Below are positions 17,433 through 25,785 of a stretch of 41,591 nt of DNA, one piece after another (position 1 is the first letter of the stretch; each line of letters begins with the position of its first letter). Both the position numbers and the translations under genes were made by a program. The stretch lies in assembly GCA_903825465.1 (NCBI GenBank), contig CAIKAR010000096.1, positions 1 through 41,591 of the forward strand. Direction: 5' to 3'. The notes under the pieces are model-generated. The model did no database searches and was not told the origin of the DNA. It saw only the letters and a program-made list of their open reading frames with translations. This stretch comes from an uncultured Hyphomicrobiales bacterium. Its GTDB lineage: Bacteria; Pseudomonadota; Alphaproteobacteria; Rhizobiales; Beijerinckiaceae.

Positions 17433-17780
17433 GGAGGCTTCTGTTGCCAGGTGCCTCCGAACCCCGCCTTAAAGTGCTACCCTTAAGGGCTTGATTTCCG
17501 ATTCCAGCACCGCTTACGCGGCGAGGGCCTCGGGAGCATAGTTGTCATTGGCAACTATAAGATTGACCCGATAACGGTGGTATCATACCGAGCAAAAGCG
17601 CACCCTTTACACCCCTCGTCGAGCCTATTTCGCCCCCGCCACAACCCATCCGACAATGGGTTCTGGTGGAGGCGCCGGGTACCGCCCCCGGGTCCGAAAG
17701 GCTTATTCCGATGACCATTTATCGCCATAGCCGGCCTTGCGGACGGCGGTGTTGATATAGGCCGTCCGGCGCGGCTTTGA
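17433..17780 (-). ncRNA. ssrA: tmRNA, circularly permuted two-piece form (ssrA)
   Basis: Read on the minus strand, the acceptor piece comes first and ends in CGCCTCCACCA with the CCA at 17664-17666. Its T-arm is CCGGG/CCCGG with an unusual loop GGCGGTA (17675-17691). A 26-base spacer (17638-17663), itself a hairpin, separates it from the coding piece, which begins GGGGGCGAAATAGG at 17637. GGGGGCG pairs with CGCCTCC to restore the 7-bp acceptor stem, including one G-U pair. The tag frame (17552 down to 17517, TAA at 17514-17516) encodes ANDNYAPEALAA. The coding piece probably ends in the GGAGGC/GCCTCC hairpin at 17433-17458. The outer 5' end near 17780 is approximate. Confidence 0.93.
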
Positions 17781-17831
17781 AAGGGCCATCGGCGAACCCG
17801 AAGGATCGGTTGAAGGGAAAAGGATCGGGAC

Positions 17832-18806
17832 ATGGCCGACACGCGCGAAGACAAGGCCGAGGAGCCGGGCTTGAGCCGCGCGCCAGTGATGCGCTCGCGC
17901 TTTTGCATCGAAGTGGCGGCGGAAATCGTCGCGGCGGATGATCAGCCGAACCGCCGCGCGCGCGTCCAGTTGCGCGACAAGGCGACCGACGAGGGTTGGG
18001 CTCTCAATTTCTTCGCGTCGAGCACCATCGAGGGCATCGACGCGGTCGCCAGCGGCGAGGCGACGCTCGCCATCGTCAACCCCGCCGCCATTTTGACGAT
18101 GGCGGTCCGCGGCACAGGGCCGTTCAAGGAACCGCTGCCGCTGCGCGTGATCACGACGTTTCCCTCGCCCGATTCCTGCGCCTTCGCGGCGAAGAAGGAG
18201 CTTGGCCTCGCCAGCGTCGACGACATTCTGGCGCGCAAGGCGCCGTTGAAACTGTCGGTGCGCGCCGAGAAAGACCATTGCCTGCATGGCGTGCTCGACG
18301 ACATTTTCGCCGCCCTCGGCATGACGACGAAAGACTTGACGTCATGGGGCGGCGGGCTGCGCCACGACGCGTCGCCGCGCTGGGCCAAGAAGGCCTCCAT
18401 CGAGAAGGGCGCCAACGCCGTGTTCGAGGAAGCGACGCATTCGTGGATAGACGAGGCGCTGGAACTCGGCATGGATGTCCTGCCGTTTTCCGACGCGCTG
18501 CTCGAGAAACTCGAGGCCGTCGGCTATCGCCGCAAACTGGTGCGCAAGGCCGACCATCCCGGCTTGCCAAGCGATGTTCCGTCCATCGATTTCAGCGGCT
18601 GGGCCGTTTTCGTGCGCGCCGACACGCCCGATCGCCTCGTCGGACAGATCTGCGCCGCGGTCGAGGCGCGCAAGAATTTGATTCCTTGGCAGGGGCCCGG
18701 ACCCCTGCCTGTCGAACGCATGTGCAAGGACACGCCCGACACGCCGATGGACGTGCCGCTGCATCCCGCCGCGGAGAATTACTGGAAGTCGCGGGGATTC
18801 ATTTAA
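17832..18806 (+). CDS. TAXI-family TRAP solute-binding-like protein without signal peptide
   Basis: A 324-residue protein resembling the TAXI branch of TRAP-transporter receptors: a strand-rich start with RSRFCIEVAAEIV, an IDAVASGEATLAIVNPAA segment (about 73-90), and two alternating lobes with the WIDEALELGMDVL helix late in the second. The N-terminus MADTREDKAEEPGLSR is charged and has no hydrophobic leader, so the protein appears cytoplasmic unless the start is wrong; no better upstream start exists because the tmRNA gene lies there. No TRAP membrane subunits are nearby. It may be a cytoplasmic ligand-binding protein. Confidence 0.7.
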   Translation: MADTREDKAEEPGLSRAPVMRSRFCIEVAAEIVAADDQPNRRARVQLRDKATDEGWALNFFASSTIEGIDAVASGEATLAIVNPAAILTMAVRGTGPFKEPLPLRVITTFPSPDSCAFAAKKELGLASVDDILARKAPLKLSVRAEKDHCLHGVLDDIFAALGMTTKDLTSWGGGLRHDASPRWAKKASIEKGANAVFEEATHSWIDEALELGMDVLPFSDALLEKLEAVGYRRKLVRKADHPGLPSDVPSIDFSGWAVFVRADTPDRLVGQICAAVEARKNLIPWQGPGPLPVERMCKDTPDTPMDVPLHPAAENYWKSRGFI

Positions 18807-18837
18807 GCCCGCCCCGCCATTTCGTTTTGTTTCCCAA

Positions 18838-21039
18838 TCACGTCCACGTCAGGTCGCTTCGCCGCAAGGGCAGCGTCCTGATCCGCTTGCCGATGGCGGC
18901 GTGGATGGCGTTGCAGACCGCGGCTGGCGGCATGGGCACCAGCATTTCGCCGACACCCTGGTTCCAACGGTCCGTCTTCAAATAGTCGATGGTGATTTCG
19001 GCGGGAATGTCGCTCATGCGCGGCACGGGATAGTCGCCGAAATTCTTCTGGCGCACCTCGCCGTTTTCGACGCTCACCTCCTGCCACAACGAGCCCAGCG
19101 CCCACGACATTTGGCCGCGCAATTGTTGTTCGACGACGAGCGGATTGATCAATCCGAGGCCCGATTCGAAAACGACGTGGGCGCGATCGACCTTGAGCGC
19201 GCCGTCCTTCGCGACCGTCACCTGAACCGCGACGGCGCAGATCGACGAGTCCGTCCGTCCGGGCCGGCGATGGTCGCTGATCGCCAGCCCCATGCCGGTT
19301 CCGCGCGGAAGCGTGTCCGCCCCCCAGCGCGCGGCCTTCGCCAACATGTCGAGCGCCGCGATCCAGTGGTCGCGGTTCCAATATTTCGTCCCCGCCGCCA
19401 GCAACGCCTTGCGATAGGCGAGCGGATCCGCGCCCGCCCCGCGCGCCAGTTCGTCGACGAAGCACTCGATGGCGAACACGTTGTGATAATCGCCGACCGA
19501 GCGCCAGATGCCGACGGGAAATCCGGTGCGCATGTCGTGGATATCCACGAGCGCCGCGGGGACGCCGTAGGGCAGGTCGTAGATGCTGCGCGAGTTCTGG
19601 CCGTTGACGACGGCCTTTAGCGGGCCAATCGCCTGCGGCTCGCCGGTGACGTCGCCCGCCTTGACGAGCTTGATCGCGACGGGTTTGCCCTCCGCGTCGA
19701 GCTCCGCCTCGCAGCGCGTGACGCCAAACGGGTGGTAGGCGTTGGTCCGCATTTCCTCTTCCCGCGGCCAGATCAGCTTCACCGGCTTGCCCGGAAAGGC
19801 CATCGCGATCTTCACCGCCTGCTCGATCTCGCCGCGCCCCGCGCGGCCGCCGAATCCGCCGCCGAGAAAGAAGTTCTGGAGGAATATCTTTTCCATCGGC
19901 AACCCGGAGGCTTTCGCCGCGCTCTTCATGGCGGTTTCGGGCGATTGCGTGCCGACCCACAACTCAAGCCGGTCCGGCGTGTAACGCGCCGCGCAATTCA
20001 CCGTCTCCATGCCGGCGTGGGTGAGCATCGGCGTTTCGTAGCGCGCGTCGAACTTTTTCGCGGCGCCGGCGAACGCCGCGGCCGCGTCGCCGTCGGCGAT
20101 CAGCGCGAGGCCGCGCGTGTCCGCGATTTCGCCCGCCCGCGCCAGCGTCGCGGCGGAGGATTCCGGCGCGCGCTTTTCCACGCTCCATTCGATCGGCGTC
20201 TTTTTCAGCGCGGATTCCGCCCGCCACCATGAATTGGCGACGATAGCCACCCCCTCCTGTCCGCCAACGCCGCGCAGATCGACCGCGCCCAGAACGCCGG
20301 GCAACGCGCGCGCGGCCTCGAAATCATACGACTTCAAGGCCGCGTTGAGGTTCGGCCGCATGCGAAGGGACGCGAAGAGCATGTCGGGCAAGCGGAAATC
20401 GACGCTGTAGATCGCCTCGCCGCGCGCCTTCATAGCGCTGTCGAGCCGAGCGACGCGCGTGCCCATCAGCGTGAACTGGTCCGGCGTCTTGATCTTCGGT
20501 TCGCCGTCGAGTTTGACGCTTGCCGCGTCGGTCGCGACCTCTCCGAAGCGCAGGCTTCGCCCCGTTGGCTGGTGGGTCAGCACGCTGTCTTTCGCCTCGA
20601 CTTCGGCGATGGGGACATTCCATTGCGCGGCGGCGGCGGCCTTGAGGCGTTCGCGCGCGCTGGCGCCGACCTGTTGCAGGATTTCGCGCCCGTCGCGCGC
20701 CGAGGACGCCGCCGTTGTCTCCAGCCGTCCGTAAACGAGTTTGCCGAGCATGTGGCGCCGGGGATCGACGAATTCCGGCCGCGCGTGTTTCCAGTCGCAT
20801 CGCAGTTCCTCGCACACCATCATGGCGTTGGAGGTGAACACGCCCTGGCCAATCTCGGATTTGCCGATTCTGATGATCACGGTGTCGTCGGGGTGGATTT
20901 CGATCCAGGGCCCGAGCTCGACCGGCGCTCCCGAGTTTTGAGCGCCGACGGGCGTCGCGGCGACAGCGAACGCCGCGCCGACGAGGCCGGCGCCGATGAC
21001 AAATCGCCGGCGGTCGAGGGATTGCGGAGCGCCGCTCAT
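18838..21039 (-). CDS. Molybdenum hydroxylase large subunit (IorB/aldehyde oxidase type)
   Basis: A 733-residue molybdopterin-binding subunit of the isoquinoline 1-oxidoreductase beta group. It starts with a twin-arginine-like leader ([16 protein letters not shown] to GAQ), has [16 protein letters not shown] and GTQSPETAM, the cofactor loop GGGFGGRAG, and [19 protein letters not shown]. Its start codon overlaps the stop of the iron-sulfur subunit (ATGA). It probably hydroxylates an aldehyde or N-heterocycle in the periplasm and passes electrons through the [2Fe-2S] subunit to a cytochrome. No FAD subunit is present, as expected for this two-subunit type. Substrate unknown. Confidence 0.9.
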   Translation of the reverse strand: MSGAPQSLDRRRFVIGAGLVGAAFAVAATPVGAQNSGAPVELGPWIEIHPDDTVIIRIGKSEIGQGVFTSNAMMVCEELRCDWKHARPEFVDPRRHMLGKLVYGRLETTAASSARDGREILQQVGASARERLKAAAAAQWNVPIAEVEAKDSVLTHQPTGRSLRFGEVATDAASVKLDGEPKIKTPDQFTLMGTRVARLDSAMKARGEAIYSVDFRLPDMLFASLRMRPNLNAALKSYDFEAARALPGVLGAVDLRGVGGQEGVAIVANSWWRAESALKKTPIEWSVEKRAPESSAATLARAGEIADTRGLALIADGDAAAAFAGAAKKFDARYETPMLTHAGMETVNCAARYTPDRLELWVGTQSPETAMKSAAKASGLPMEKIFLQNFFLGGGFGGRAGRGEIEQAVKIAMAFPGKPVKLIWPREEEMRTNAYHPFGVTRCEAELDAEGKPVAIKLVKAGDVTGEPQAIGPLKAVVNGQNSRSIYDLPYGVPAALVDIHDMRTGFPVGIWRSVGDYHNVFAIECFVDELARGAGADPLAYRKALLAAGTKYWNRDHWIAALDMLAKAARWGADTLPRGTGMGLAISDHRRPGRTDSSICAVAVQVTVAKDGALKVDRAHVVFESGLGLINPLVVEQQLRGQMSWALGSLWQEVSVENGEVRQKNFGDYPVPRMSDIPAEITIDYLKTDRWNQGVGEMLVPMPPAAVCNAIHAAIGKRIRTLPLRRSDLTWT

Positions 21040-21503
21040 AGCTTGGCCCCCGCCTTCAGCGCCGCCGCCGCCGCGTGGACGGCGGCGCGTATGTCGGCGT
21101 AGCAGCCGCAGCGGCAGATGTTTTGCATTCCGTCGTCGATGTCCGCGTCGCTCGGCGCGGCGTTTTCCGCGAGCAACGCGCAGGCCGCCATGATCTGGCC
21201 AGGCTGGCAATAACCGCATTGCGGCACGTCGCGCTCGATCCACGCCGCGACAACGGGATGATCCCCGCGCGCGGCCACGCCTTCGATGGTCGTGATTTCG
21301 GCGCCGACCGCGGCCTCCACCGGCGTCGCGCAGGAGCGCGCCGCGCGCCCGTCGATATGCACCGTGCAAGCCCCGCATTGCGCGACGCCACAGCCGTATT
21401 TGGTCCCGGTCAGCCCCGCGGCGTCGCGCAGAGCCCATAGCAGGGGCGTGTCCAGCTCGACGTCGAGGTCGTGTTTGACTCCGTTGATAGAGAGCGTCGG
21501 CAT
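21036..21503 (-). CDS. Molybdenum hydroxylase [2Fe-2S] subunit (IorA type)
   Basis: The 155-residue protein has two [2Fe-2S] sites: a plant-ferredoxin type with Cys38, Cys43, Cys46 and Cys58 ([17 protein letters not shown]) and the xanthine-oxidase type with Cys96, Cys99, Cys130 and Cys132 (QCGYCQPGQ and ICRCGCY). GGGAGGAGA precedes the ATG at 21503. It is the first gene of the two-gene operon and overlaps the large-subunit start. It carries electrons from the molybdenum centre to an external acceptor. Confidence 0.93.
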   Translation of the reverse strand: MPTLSINGVKHDLDVELDTPLLWALRDAAGLTGTKYGCGVAQCGACTVHIDGRAARSCATPVEAAVGAEITTIEGVAARGDHPVVAAWIERDVPQCGYCQPGQIMAACALLAENAAPSDADIDDGMQNICRCGCYADIRAAVHAAAAALKAGAKL

Positions 21504-21628
21504 CGCGTGTCTCCTCCCGGTTCGCCCTTCGGTCCTTGGTGAAACAAAAGCCCATTTGTCCGGGTTTGCCAAGCGGCTCTTGCGGCGGCGGAAAAGTCCT
21601 GCGATGAATCCGCGCGAGGGAGGCGCGA

Positions 21629-23704
21629 TTGTTCGCGATAAGAAGATTCGTTCGCGCGGCGTCGCTCGCGTTGTGCGGGGTCGCGTTCTCGGCGCTTCCC
21701 ACGAGGGCTGAATCCCTCGCCGCGCGCGCCACGCCCGAGGTTCTCGCCGTGGCGTTTCCAGGCGCGGAAAAGCTCGGCCCGGAAGACGGCGCGCCGCCCG
21801 CGGCGCCAGTCTACATTGGCGGCGAAATCGCCGGCTATGTCTTTTCGACGCTCGATATTCTCGCCGCGCCCGGCTATTCGAGCATACCCTTCGACGTCAT
21901 CGCCGGCGTCTCCATCGATGGGCGGATCACCGGCGCCAAGGTGATCTATCACCGCGAGCCCTACATCATGGGCGACGTGACGCGGCAGGGCTTGCTCGAC
22001 ACCTATCTGCAAAAGCACGAGGGCGCGCAGGCCATCGGCTCCAACTCGCGGCTGTTGCCGCCCGATTTCGTCGCCGGCGCGACGGTGAGCGCGCGCGCCA
22101 TGCGCGCGGCGATCTTCGACGCGTCCCGGCTTGTTTTGCGCGCCCGGGTGGCGCGTCCCGATATCAAGGTTCCGACCCTCGACACGCAGGGCTTCCGAAT
22201 CCTGACATGGGAGCAACTGATCGAACGCGGCCTCCTGACGACTAAACGCTTTTCCGGGCGCGACGTTGTCGACGCCTTCGCCAAGGCGGGCGCGGCCAGC
22301 GCTGCGCCGCAAGCGGCGGCGGGGAAGCCCGACGACACCTACATCGAGATCGCCGCGGGCCCATTCACGCCGGCGATGATCGGCCGCAACCTGCTGGGGC
22401 CCAAGCCCTACGAGGATTATCTGCAATCCCTTGGCCGCAATGGTTTCATCTTGGCCGTCGCGTCGCGCGGCGCCTATGATTTCGTTGGAACCGAACACAA
22501 CAAGGCGGCGACGGGCAACAAGTTCGACCGCCTGCGGCTGGTTCAGGAAGGGCGCGAGGCGACCTTCACCAACGCCGACTATCAACGCCTTGGCACGGGC
22601 GGCCCGAGTGGCGGAATCCGCGCGTTCGACCAGGCCGCGCTGTTCACGATTCCGCGCGGCTTCGAATTCGACCCGCTGAAGCCGTGGCGCGTGGAAGTCC
22701 TCGTCCACGCGGACGCGGGCGCCGCGGCGGCGGTTCTTCCACTCGACTACGCCGCGCCGCCCGACATCGTCATGTCGCCGCCGGCGCCGCCGACGCCGGC
22801 GTGGGTCGAGGCCTGGCGCGATGGATTTTGGCGCGAGGCGATCCTCGGCGCGGCGCTTGTCGCGTTGACTTTGATCCTCGCGTTCCAGGCGCGGATTTCA
22901 CGCAATCGACTCGCGCATCGCCTGACGCGCGACGCCTTCCTGCTGTTCACGCTGGTCTGGATGGGCTGGTGGGCCGGCGCGCAATTGTCGATCGTCAACA
23001 TCGCCAATTATGCGCTGGCGCCATTTCACAAATTCGCGCTTGGCTTCTATCTCGCCGAGCCTTTGATCGTCATGGTCGCGGCCTACGCGCTGGTTTCCCT
23101 GCTGCTGCTCGGCCGCGGCGTCTTCTGCGGCTGGCTGTGCCCTTTCGGCGCGTTGCAGGAGCTCCTTGGCCAGGCGGCGCGCGCGCTCGGCCTGCCGCAA
23201 TGGAATCCTTCCGCGGCCCTGCAACGACGCCTTTGGATGGGCAAATACATTTCGGCGGCGGTTGTGCTCGGCGCGGCGCTCCTGTCGCTTGAGATGGCGC
23301 CGGCGGTCGCCGAAATCGAGCCGTTCAAAACCGCCATCACGTCGCATTTCACGCGCGCGTGGCCCTATCTGCTCTACGCCGGCGCGTTGCTGTTCGTCGG
23401 CCTTTTCACCGAGCGCGCGTTCTGCCGGTTTTTGTGCCCGCTCGGCGGCTTTCTCGCGGCGCTCGACAGGCTGCACTTGATCGATATGCTGAAGCGCCGG
23501 CCGGAGTGCGGCAGCCCCTGCCACCTCTGCGAGCGCTCCTGCCCGGTGAAAGCGATCGAGCCGACGGGAAAGATCGTCATGGCGGAATGTTTCCAGTGCC
23601 TGGATTGCCAGGTCGAATATTTCGACGACCAGCGCTGCCCGCCGCTGGCGCAGGCGCGGAAGCTTTCCGCGCGCGAAGCGGCCGTTGTGGAGGCCGCGCA
23701 ATGA
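21629..23704 (+). CDS. NosR/NirI-like flavin and iron-sulfur membrane protein
   Basis: A 691-residue protein with a signal peptide (about 1-27), a periplasmic FMN-binding domain (about 60-165) and several membrane helices between about 400 and 600. It has two CxxxCP sites ([21 protein letters not shown]) and a C-terminal ferredoxin-like region ([16 protein letters not shown]). DFVAGAT (146-152) matches the ApbE flavinylation pattern, so Thr152 may carry covalent FMN. The TTG start follows GGGAGG. NosR supports nitrous oxide reduction in denitrifiers, but no nos genes occur here; the setting is a PQQ dehydrogenase locus, so a role in electron transfer for alcohol oxidation or its regulation is inferred. 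Confidence 0.88.
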   Translation: MFAIRRFVRAASLALCGVAFSALPTRAESLAARATPEVLAVAFPGAEKLGPEDGAPPAAPVYIGGEIAGYVFSTLDILAAPGYSSIPFDVIAGVSIDGRITGAKVIYHREPYIMGDVTRQGLLDTYLQKHEGAQAIGSNSRLLPPDFVAGATVSARAMRAAIFDASRLVLRARVARPDIKVPTLDTQGFRILTWEQLIERGLLTTKRFSGRDVVDAFAKAGAASAAPQAAAGKPDDTYIEIAAGPFTPAMIGRNLLGPKPYEDYLQSLGRNGFILAVASRGAYDFVGTEHNKAATGNKFDRLRLVQEGREATFTNADYQRLGTGGPSGGIRAFDQAALFTIPRGFEFDPLKPWRVEVLVHADAGAAAAVLPLDYAAPPDIVMSPPAPPTPAWVEAWRDGFWREAILGAALVALTLILAFQARISRNRLAHRLTRDAFLLFTLVWMGWWAGAQLSIVNIANYALAPFHKFALGFYLAEPLIVMVAAYALVSLLLLGRGVFCGWLCPFGALQELLGQAARALGLPQWNPSAALQRRLWMGKYISAAVVLGAALLSLEMAPAVAEIEPFKTAITSHFTRAWPYLLYAGALLFVGLFTERAFCRFLCPLGGFLAALDRLHLIDMLKRRPECGSPCHLCERSCPVKAIEPTGKIVMAECFQCLDCQVEYFDDQRCPPLAQARKLSAREAAVVEAAQ

Positions 23705-23741
23705 ACGTGCCCGACCCAACGCGATGGCGGCGGCGCGAGCG

Positions 23742-24554
23742 ATGAGCCGACGAACCCTTGCGCCGCGCGGAATCATCCTCGGCGTGCTTGGCGCCTGCCT
23801 CGCCGGCGCGGCGCTCGCGCAAAGCGACGCCCGCGGCGACTTTCTCGCCGGCCGCGCCAAAAAGTGCCAGTCCTGCGATCTCCAGGGGCAGTCGTTCCGC
23901 GACCGCGACCTGAAACGCGCGCGGCTCGACAAGGCCAGTCTCGCGGGCGCGGATTTCGCGGGCGCGACCTTGTTCCGGGCGACGCTGCAACACGCCGATC
24001 TGACGGGCGCCCTGCTGAGCGAAGTCGACATGGACAAGATCGACGCCAAATGGGCGGTGTTGAAAAACGCGAAGATGAACGACACGTTGTTGTTCGAGGC
24101 GGACCTTTCCGCCGCCGACCTGTCCGGCGCCGACTTGAGCCGCGCGCGGATGGGCTCGGCGCGGCTGACACAGGCCGATCTGCGCGGCGCCATTCTCGTT
24201 GGCGTCGATTTGCGCGGCGCGCGGCTGGTGGGCGCGAAGTTCGAGGGCGCCAACATGCGCGGCGCCACGCTCGATGGCCAAAACCTCCGGGAAGCGGACC
24301 TTCACGGGGTCGCGCTAGAGGCCGCGGATATGATCGAGGCCGACCTCACCGGCGCGAACCTCGCCGGCGCGAAACTCGCGGGCGTCGATTTCACCCGCGC
24401 CGATTTGCATGGCGCCGATCTGCGCGGCGCCGACCTCGCTGGCGCGAATCTTCAATTCGCGATCCTCACCGACGCGCTGACGGACGGCGCGGTTTTCGAC
24501 GGCGCGATCATGCCCGACGGCAAGCGCGGCGAGCAGGCGCCTAAGGCGCCTTGA
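23742..24554 (+). CDS. Secreted pentapeptide-repeat protein with CxxC motif
   Basis: A 270-residue protein with a signal peptide (MSRRTLAPRGIILGVLG to ALAQ). It then has a Cys pair in KKCQSCDLQG, with no following His so not a heme c site. Pentapeptide repeats of the A(D/N)LxG type run from about 45 to 255, interrupted near 90-105 by a less regular stretch. Such repeats fold as a right-handed beta helix. An ATG at 23724 is also possible; 23742 is preferred because it gives the tighter leader. It follows the NosR-like gene by 37 bp and overlaps the converging gene by 14 bases. Function unknown, perhaps a scaffold in the periplasm. Confidence 0.8.
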   Translation: MSRRTLAPRGIILGVLGACLAGAALAQSDARGDFLAGRAKKCQSCDLQGQSFRDRDLKRARLDKASLAGADFAGATLFRATLQHADLTGALLSEVDMDKIDAKWAVLKNAKMNDTLLFEADLSAADLSGADLSRARMGSARLTQADLRGAILVGVDLRGARLVGAKFEGANMRGATLDGQNLREADLHGVALEAADMIEADLTGANLAGAKLAGVDFTRADLHGADLRGADLAGANLQFAILTDALTDGAVFDGAIMPDGKRGEQAPKAP

Positions 24555-25269
24555 ACGCCGGGTCCATGATTTCGACGCGCGTCCAGCTGTCGAACTGTCC
24601 GGCGCGGTATTGGCGGGTCACGGGATCGAGGTCGGCCTGTCCCGGCCTGCGCAGAAATTGCGCCTGAACGGTCATGGCGCGCTCGCCGTCGTTCTTCTCG
24701 CACTTTTGCTTGACGAAGATTCCGCCGACGGGGGTTTCGCCCTCGGCGGGCGGCGAATCCACGCAGTTCCACCCTTCCGTTCCGTAGTGTTCCATGACGG
24801 AGTAGCGCAGCATGTGCGCCATGCGGCGCTCGGCGCCGTCGCCGCGGGGGTCGCTGACAAAACGAATGCCGCGCGCGACGCCGTCGTCGTCGAACAACAC
24901 CGACAGCAAAACGGGATGTCCCGCGACGCGCGTGCCCCGGCGGCGCGTGTACATGGGATCGTCGATAGCCTTGGAGACATACTCCTCGTCGTCGTCGAAG
25001 CGGACGCCGACTTCGCGCAAGCCCGTCGGCTCCAGCTTGCATTTTTTGAATTCGGTCCAGTCGTCGATATTGCCGCGCGCCGGCCCGCCGTTGCCGCCGC
25101 AGGTGAACTCGCCAAACCCGTCCGTGGACATGGTTTGCGCGCGCTGGCCAAGCTTCAACCCATGGATTTCGCCGGTGTCGGGTGTTTGCGCCGACGCCGA
25201 CGAACACGCCAGCGCGGCGATCAACCCCAACGCCGCCCACGAAGAAATCACTTTTTCATGGGCTCGCAT
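24541..25269 (-). CDS. Unknown secreted protein in PQQ dehydrogenase operon
   Basis: A 242-residue protein with a signal peptide (about 1-28, ending SSASAQ) and no membrane segments afterwards. It contains five cysteines in the mature part (CGG, KCK, NCVD, KCEK) that may form disulfides, and charged blocks such as RFDDDEEYV. I cannot assign a family. Its start overlaps the end of the cytochrome c gene by 22 bases, so it is the third gene of the dehydrogenase-cytochrome operon and probably acts in the periplasm with them. Confidence 0.75.
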   Translation of the reverse strand: MRAHEKVISSWAALGLIAALACSSASAQTPDTGEIHGLKLGQRAQTMSTDGFGEFTCGGNGGPARGNIDDWTEFKKCKLEPTGLREVGVRFDDDEEYVSKAIDDPMYTRRRGTRVAGHPVLLSVLFDDDGVARGIRFVSDPRGDGAERRMAHMLRYSVMEHYGTEGWNCVDSPPAEGETPVGGIFVKQKCEKNDGERAMTVQAQFLRRPGQADLDPVTRQYRAGQFDSWTRVEIMDPAFKAP

Positions 25270-25772
25270 TGTTGCGTGTCCTTGCCCCAGAAATCAAGGC
25301 AATCCTCGTAGGTTGCCGGGCCTTTGCCAACGACGCGCGCGAACAAATACGCGACCACGGCGTCGATCTCCCGCGCCTGCAGGAATTCGTTGCCGATCTG
25401 GGGCTTGGAGTCGCCGGCGTCCGCGGCTGTCATGCCGTAGCAGCGTTTGTCCGTGTAGGCGAACTTGTCGTGATAGGGCATTTCAGTCGCGGGCCGCCCG
25501 CATTTGACGGTTGTCGCGACCTGATCGGGCGTGAGCTGGGTGACGCGCAGGGACAAGGCGTTGCCGCCGTATCCCTGATCGCCCGAGCCGTCCCATTTGT
25601 GGCAAAACTGGCAACGGGCCTTGGTCTTGTAAATTTCCTTGCCGAATTCGATTGCCCGGGCGTCCTCGGCGGACGACGCTGTTTGCGCCGCCGCCATTCC
25701 AGAGAAAGCCGAAACAAACACGCCAGCCGTCAGAATGGCGCGCAACGGTCCGCGAACGAAAGCGACTCCCAA
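25248..25772 (-). CDS. Periplasmic c-type cytochrome partner of the PQQ dehydrogenase
   Basis: A 174-residue protein with a leader (to about residue 30) and one heme site CQFCH (54-58); Met98 in ATEMPYH is the likely sixth ligand. The sequence around KWDGSGDQGYGGNALSLR resembles methanol-dehydrogenase-associated cytochromes (MxaG/XoxG-like). Four further cysteines (91, 111, 158, 169) could form disulfides. The start is a TTG at 25772 with GGGAG eight bases upstream; an in-frame TTG ten codons later is an alternative. It lies 13 bp after the dehydrogenase gene and should accept its electrons. Confidence 0.88.
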   Translation of the reverse strand: MGVAFVRGPLRAILTAGVFVSAFSGMAAAQTASSAEDARAIEFGKEIYKTKARCQFCHKWDGSGDQGYGGNALSLRVTQLTPDQVATTVKCGRPATEMPYHDKFAYTDKRCYGMTAADAGDSKPQIGNEFLQAREIDAVVAYLFARVVGKGPATYEDCLDFWGKDTQQCEPMKK

Positions 25773-25785
25773 CTCCAGGACTCCC

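Noticed and set aside
17703-18287. Long minus-strand open frame across ssrA and the TAXI-like gene
   Set aside because: Its end translates the tmRNA acceptor piece and its body is the antisense of a better-supported gene.
21629-23704. A nitrous oxide reductase (nos) operon
   Set aside because: Only a NosR-like protein is present; no nosZ, nosD, nosF, nosY or nosL can be found in the window.
22898-24268. Long minus-strand frames opposite the NosR-like and pentapeptide genes
   Set aside because: Composition is Arg/Ala-rich shadow sequence; the plus-strand proteins have clear motifs and signal peptides.
23842-24520. Short tandem DNA repeats resembling a CRISPR array
   Set aside because: The GGCGCCGA-like periodicity comes from pentapeptide-repeat codons in a single open frame, without constant repeats and variable spacers.
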